Below are positions 61,801 to 64,000 of a stretch of 64,000 bases of DNA, piece by piece (position 1 is the stretch's first letter; every line of letters begins with the position of its first letter). Source of the stretch: Taishania pollutisoli (GTDB taxonomy: Bacteria; Bacteroidota; Bacteroidia; Flavobacteriales_D; Crocinitomicaceae); contig NZ_JACVEL010000003.1 in the NCBI RefSeq assembly GCF_014518315.1, forward strand, positions 186,001-250,000, in the 5' to 3' direction. The notes below the pieces were generated by a model. The model was not told where the DNA came from. It searched no databases and saw only the letters and a program-made list of their open reading frames with translations. The translations under genes were made by a program, and so were the position numbers.

Positions 61801-63051
61801 TCGGTAAATATCAGCAGTGATTCAGGGTCAACGATCTGTGCAGGTACCAGCGTAACGTTCACTGCTGTTCCGACGAATGGTGGAACACCTGTTTACCAAT
61901 GGAAACGAAACGGTTCTCCGGTGGGAACAAATAGCAGCAATTATACCATTTCTTCACTGAACAATGGTGATGTGGTAACCTGTGAAATGATCAGCAGTCT
62001 TACTTGTCCAAGTCCGGCAGTGGCAACGAGCAATAGTATTGTGATGACTGTAAACAGCAGTTCTACACCAACGGTATCCATCATTTCCAGTGAAGGCAAC
62101 AGTATTTGTAATGGAACAAATGTGACATTTACAGCTACATCAACCAACGGGGGTTCTTTGCCGGTTTACCAGTGGATGCTCAACGGTGCGCCGGTGGGAA
62201 CGAACAGTGCTGTTTATACCAATTCAACATTAACAGATAATGATGTAGTAAGTTGCGTTCTGACCAGCAACGCACTTTGCCCGACGACACTTACGGCAAC
62301 TAGTAATATCATTACAATGACTGTTACTCCGGGAGTATCTTCAAGCGTTTTCGTCAGTTCGTCTGCTACGAATATCTGTTCAGGAACAGCAGTTGTTTTT
62401 ACAGCTGTCCCAACAAATGGCGGAACACCGGATTATCAGTGGCAGGTTAACGGTTCGAACGTGGGAACCAATAGTAATACGTTTACAAGTTCCGTACTGA
62501 CGGATGGAGCAACAGTTACATGCCTGATGACTTCTTCGCTCGGATGCGTTGTGCCGGCGACGGTAGTCAGCAACGGAATTGTGATGGAGGTCATTTCGGT
62601 TGATGGTACTGTTACTGTTTCCGGAAATACACTGACAGCTGTTCAAACAGGAGCAACCTATCAATGGATTGATTGCGGGAATGGTAATGCACCAATTTCC
62701 GGCGCAACTGCGCAAACCTTCACCCCGGCAGTGAATGGAACATACGCCGTGGTAATCACACGCAATGGTTGTACTGAAACATCAGACTGTATCCTTGTAA
62801 CTACCGTCGGCATTGAGAAGCTGGATCAGAATAACTGGAACGTATATCCGAATCCGGTAAGTGAGCAACTCAATGTGACGACTGAACGGGCAGAAATGAT
62901 ACAGATAACGGATGTATCAGGTAAAGTTGTGACAGTAGAACAACTGAAAACAGGTCACAATATCATCGATGTAAACAACTTTGCTCCCGGAGTATATTTT
63001 ATTCAGTCCAAAACAGGAAGAGAACATGTGAAATTTGTGAAGCATCAGTAA
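58855..63051 (+). CDS. Giant T9SS surface protein with five 84-residue and nine Ig-like repeats
   Basis: The 1398-residue protein has a signal peptide ending near LLGSAQ. Residues about 27-435 hold five tandem 84-residue repeats (QGEYFWDGDPGQGNGTALLA ... FRQTIYIDGPLVAITRPF). Nine Ig-like repeats of about 90 residues follow (about 440-1247), each with two cysteines and the core PVYQWxxNGxxVGTNSxxY, xLNNGDIVTC and SNSITMTV. An Ig-like end module (GATYQWIDCGNG) and a T9SS type A sorting domain from about 1325 (VYPNPVSEQLNV, ITDVSGKVV, FVKHQ) close it. It is likely a stalk-like surface adhesin, exported by T9SS. Ligand unknown. It is co-transcribed with the beta-helix gene. Confidence 0.9.
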   Translation: MMLQRIMCLLVFCVVTLLGSAQSRVIQGEYFWDGDPGQGNGTALLATDGNFDQALERLFQTGIDVSSLSQGAHSFSVRIKGSDGNWSNTFRQTIHIDGPLVALTRPFSITQGEYFWDGDPGQGNGTVLLAADGNFNQTLEHLFQTGIDVSSLSQGAHSFSVRIKGSDGTWSNTFRQTIYIDGPLVAITRPFNITQGEYFWDGDPGQGNGTALLAADGNFNQVLEHLFQTGIDVSSLSLGAHSFSVRIKGSDGTWSNDFRQTIYIDGPLVAITRPFRITQGEYFWDGDPGQGNGTALLATDGNFNQVLEQLFQTGIDVSSLSLGVHSFSVRVKGSDGTWSNDFRQTIYIDGPLITITRPFRITQGEYFWDSDPGQGNATPLLATDGNFDSVLENLMKNNIDLSALSLGPHSFAVRVRGVDGSWSPLFKQTVFVECSSPTVPTVTIAPGGTNSCSGTPVQYTATVVNGGTAPTYTWKVNGTATGPNSPVFTSSTLVNGDILTCDLVSNSTCAGTTSVTSNSLTVSLTPSVVPTVSITASPSGPICLGTPVTFNAGITNGGSSPVYVWKVNGSVVGSNNPAYASSALQNGDVVLCELTSNETCAVPAVVASTGITMNVSTIITPTISIATSSTAVCAGSTITFTANSNGGGNAPVYQWKINGNNVGTNANVFSSATLNDGDVVTCELTSSLNCVTAINATSNSITMTVSPTVSTAVTITSSAGSTICSGTSVDFTAVPVNGGTPVYQWMLNGSAVGTNNSTYSTSTLNNGDIVTCNMTSSLTCPVPAVANSNSITMTVNNGAAPTASIVADQGSTICEATSVIFTASVTNGGSTPVYQWMLNGSPVGTNSPTYSNASLTNGNMISCLITSNSPCVNGAVATSNTITMNVSNHVTPAVSVIASATTICAGTAITFSATATNEGTTPTYQWRVNGSNAGTNSNTFSSTTLNNGDIVSCTLTSSLNCVTTSSVVSNNITIEVNPVVTTSVNISSDSGSTICAGTSVTFTAVPTNGGTPVYQWKRNGSPVGTNSSNYTISSLNNGDVVTCEMISSLTCPSPAVATSNSIVMTVNSSSTPTVSIISSEGNSICNGTNVTFTATSTNGGSLPVYQWMLNGAPVGTNSAVYTNSTLTDNDVVSCVLTSNALCPTTLTATSNIITMTVTPGVSSSVFVSSSATNICSGTAVVFTAVPTNGGTPDYQWQVNGSNVGTNSNTFTSSVLTDGATVTCLMTSSLGCVVPATVVSNGIVMEVISVDGTVTVSGNTLTAVQTGATYQWIDCGNGNAPISGATAQTFTPAVNGTYAVVITRNGCTETSDCILVTTVGIEKLDQNNWNVYPNPVSEQLNVTTERAEMIQITDVSGKVVTVEQLKTGHNIIDVNNFAPGVYFIQSKTGREHVKFVKHQ
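58935..60150. repeat. Five tandem 252-bp coding repeats
   Basis: The anchor GATGGTGATCC (GACAGTGATCC in copy 5) recurs at 58951, 59203, 59455, 59707 and 59959, exactly 252 bp apart. Copies 1-4 are highly similar at the DNA level; copy 5 has diverged and replaces the middle with ENLMKNNIDLSALSLGPHSF. Confidence 0.95.
60170..62600. repeat. Nine tandem Ig-like coding repeats (about 270 bp each)
   Basis: Each copy encodes two cysteines about 50 residues apart and a central YQWxxNG strand. The DNA has diverged much more than in the 252-bp repeats, so these are older. Confidence 0.85.
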
Positions 63052-63114
63052 TAATTGGTTGAAAGATTTTCAATTCATTGCGTAAACTACGCAACTAACT
63101 GCTACTACTGAAAC

Positions 63115-63148
63115 AAGCCCGATATTAACGTCGGGCTTTGTTATTTTC
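63115..63148 (+). terminator. Intrinsic terminator of the surface-protein operon
   Basis: The stem AAGCCCGA/TCGGGCTT (63115-63122 and 63131-63138) is followed by TGTTATTTT. A small TTGCGTA/TACGCAA hairpin precedes it at 63078-63094. Confidence 0.85.
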
Positions 63149-63267
63149 ACCTCCTCTTCCGGGGAAGGAGTGAGGTGTATCAATAACTTCAGTTTTCCAA
63201 TTCTTTGAACAAACAAACAGAAATGACCTTCTGTTCCCCACACCTGCCAATTCAATTAATAAATCTT

Positions 63268-63275
63268 TATATTTG
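63268..63275 (+). promoter_or_regulatory. -7 element TATATTTG of the last gene
   Basis: TATATTTG fits TAnnTTTG and ends 30 nt before the ATG at 63306. Confidence 0.5.
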
Positions 63276-63305
63276 CTCCCAATCGTTTTATTCAAACTAA
63301 ACAAT

Positions 63306-64000
63306 ATGGCAAAAATCATCAGTGGAATTCAGCAAATGGGAATCGGAGTTCCGAATGTTCCCGAAATCTGGAAATGGTACCGTACATTCTTTGGTGTGAA
63401 CGTTAAAATTTTTGAGGATGCAGCCGAAGCTCCTTTGATGACAAGATATACAGGAGGAAAAGTCCAAAACCGTACCGCCACACTCGCCTTGAGTATGGAC
63501 GGAGGAGGTGGATTTGAAATCTGGCAGTACAAATCCCGCAATACCGAAAAAGCAACATTTGATATCCAATTGGGTGACTATGGATTGTATTCCTGCTTTA
63601 TCAAATCAAGAGATGTTGAAGCAACGTACAATTACCAGAAAAGCAAAGGAGCAACCGTTTTAGGACCCGTTACGACACGTCCGAATGGAAAGAAATCATT
63701 TTTTGTTCAGGATCCGAACGGAAACATTTTCACAATTGCAGACGGACGCGGATGGTTTAAGAATACCGGTCACCCGAGCAAATGTGGTGGTGTTGGGGGA
63801 ACGATCATCGGAGTGAGCGACATGGAGAAGGCATTGCCATTGTACCGGGATGTGCTGGAATATTCGACTGTAGAATACGATGTGACAGGAGAATTTGAAG
63901 ACTTTGCACAACTTCCGGGAGGAACAGGAAAATTCCGACGGGTATTGCTGACGCATAAAAATGATCGGAAAGGACCGTTTGCGCCGTTGTTGGGACCGAC
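63306..64000 (+). CDS. VOC-family (glyoxalase-fold) protein, partial (3' end off window)
   Basis: The frame opens at ATG 63306 and is open for 231 codons to the window end. It reads AKIISGIQQMGIGVPNVPEIWKWYRTFFGVNVKIFEDAAEAPLM, then KKSFFVQDPNGNIFTIAD, the end of a first VOC half. GVGGTIIGVSDMEKALPLYRDVLEYSTVEYDVTG then starts a second half. It is therefore a two-module glyoxalase/dioxygenase-type protein, longer than the single-domain VOC gene at 38756. Substrate unknown; the C-terminal metal residues are outside the window. Confidence 0.85.
   Translation, partial: MAKIISGIQQMGIGVPNVPEIWKWYRTFFGVNVKIFEDAAEAPLMTRYTGGKVQNRTATLALSMDGGGGFEIWQYKSRNTEKATFDIQLGDYGLYSCFIKSRDVEATYNYQKSKGATVLGPVTTRPNGKKSFFVQDPNGNIFTIADGRGWFKNTGHPSKCGGVGGTIIGVSDMEKALPLYRDVLEYSTVEYDVTGEFEDFAQLPGGTGKFRRVLLTHKNDRKGPFAPLLGP

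Overview
The window looks like chromosome of a Bacteroidota bacterium, probably Flavobacteriales and possibly near Fluviicola/Crocinitomicaceae (family level is inference). Four secreted proteins carry type IX secretion (T9SS) type A C-terminal sorting domains. Many genes are preceded by the Bacteroidota promoter signature (TTTG about 18-20 nt before TAnnTTTG). Shine-Dalgarno motifs are weak or absent. One-component regulators, LytTR two-component pairs and TPR-HTH regulators typical of the phylum are present. I see no phage, transposase, plasmid functions or CRISPR array.

Layout. 1-10.5 kb is a secreted/envelope block, mostly minus strand: a partial Omp28-like thioredoxin-motif protein, an M43 metalloprotease, a papain-fold peptidase, two paralogous outer-membrane barrels and a beta-propeller protein with four near-identical 153-bp repeats; a sirtuin and a lipoprotein lie on the plus strand. 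11-18.7 kb holds aspS, a SpoIIE-type phosphatase coupled to an LpxD-like acyltransferase, a predicted alpha/beta hydrolase, a DUF72 protein ending in a clamp-binding-like peptide, a UDG-superfamily-like protein and a DinB-like protein. 18.9-29.9 kb holds many short housekeeping or stress genes: AraC, a transglutaminase-like protein, a frameshifted CPBP protease, GNAT, a methyltransferase, an ArsR-SRPBCC-SRPBCC-RibD-like operon, a LytTR pair and a class C beta-lactamase-like hydrolase. 30-34 kb is a tight operon for a bestrophin-like channel, a CPA1 antiporter and an MBL-fold hydrolase, ending in a decayed alpha/beta hydrolase gene.

34.6-42 kb carries membrane proteins, an LCIB-like carbonic anhydrase candidate, a TetR gene with a perfect palindromic operator just downstream in front of a three-gene membrane operon, and several regulators (WYL, HxlR with a divergent DoxX gene). 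42.1-42.6 kb is a noncoding tandem repeat whose unit also occurs in shorter form at 12.9 kb; both copies sit between convergent genes. 42.7-49.8 kb holds a second LytTR pair, a DUF5694-like protein, a TonB-receptor-like outer-membrane barrel, a cupin, a methyltransferase and an ElaA-like acetyltransferase.

50-55.5 kb holds tRNA-Leu(CAG), small hypothetical genes, a divergent EamA exporter/MocR regulator pair, and tRNA-Ser(GGA). The tRNA-Ser is followed about 300 bp later by a decayed copy of its 3' end plus its terminator, in which the terminator hairpin shows a compensatory base-pair change. 55.5-63 kb holds a TPR-HTH sensor regulator divergent from a two-gene surface locus: a beta-helix protein, then a 1398-residue T9SS protein built of five 84-residue and nine roughly 90-residue repeats. 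The window ends inside a VOC-family gene.

Where an in-frame ATG fits better than an upstream TTG or GTG (signal peptide at the N-terminus, promoter distance), I used the ATG and say so.
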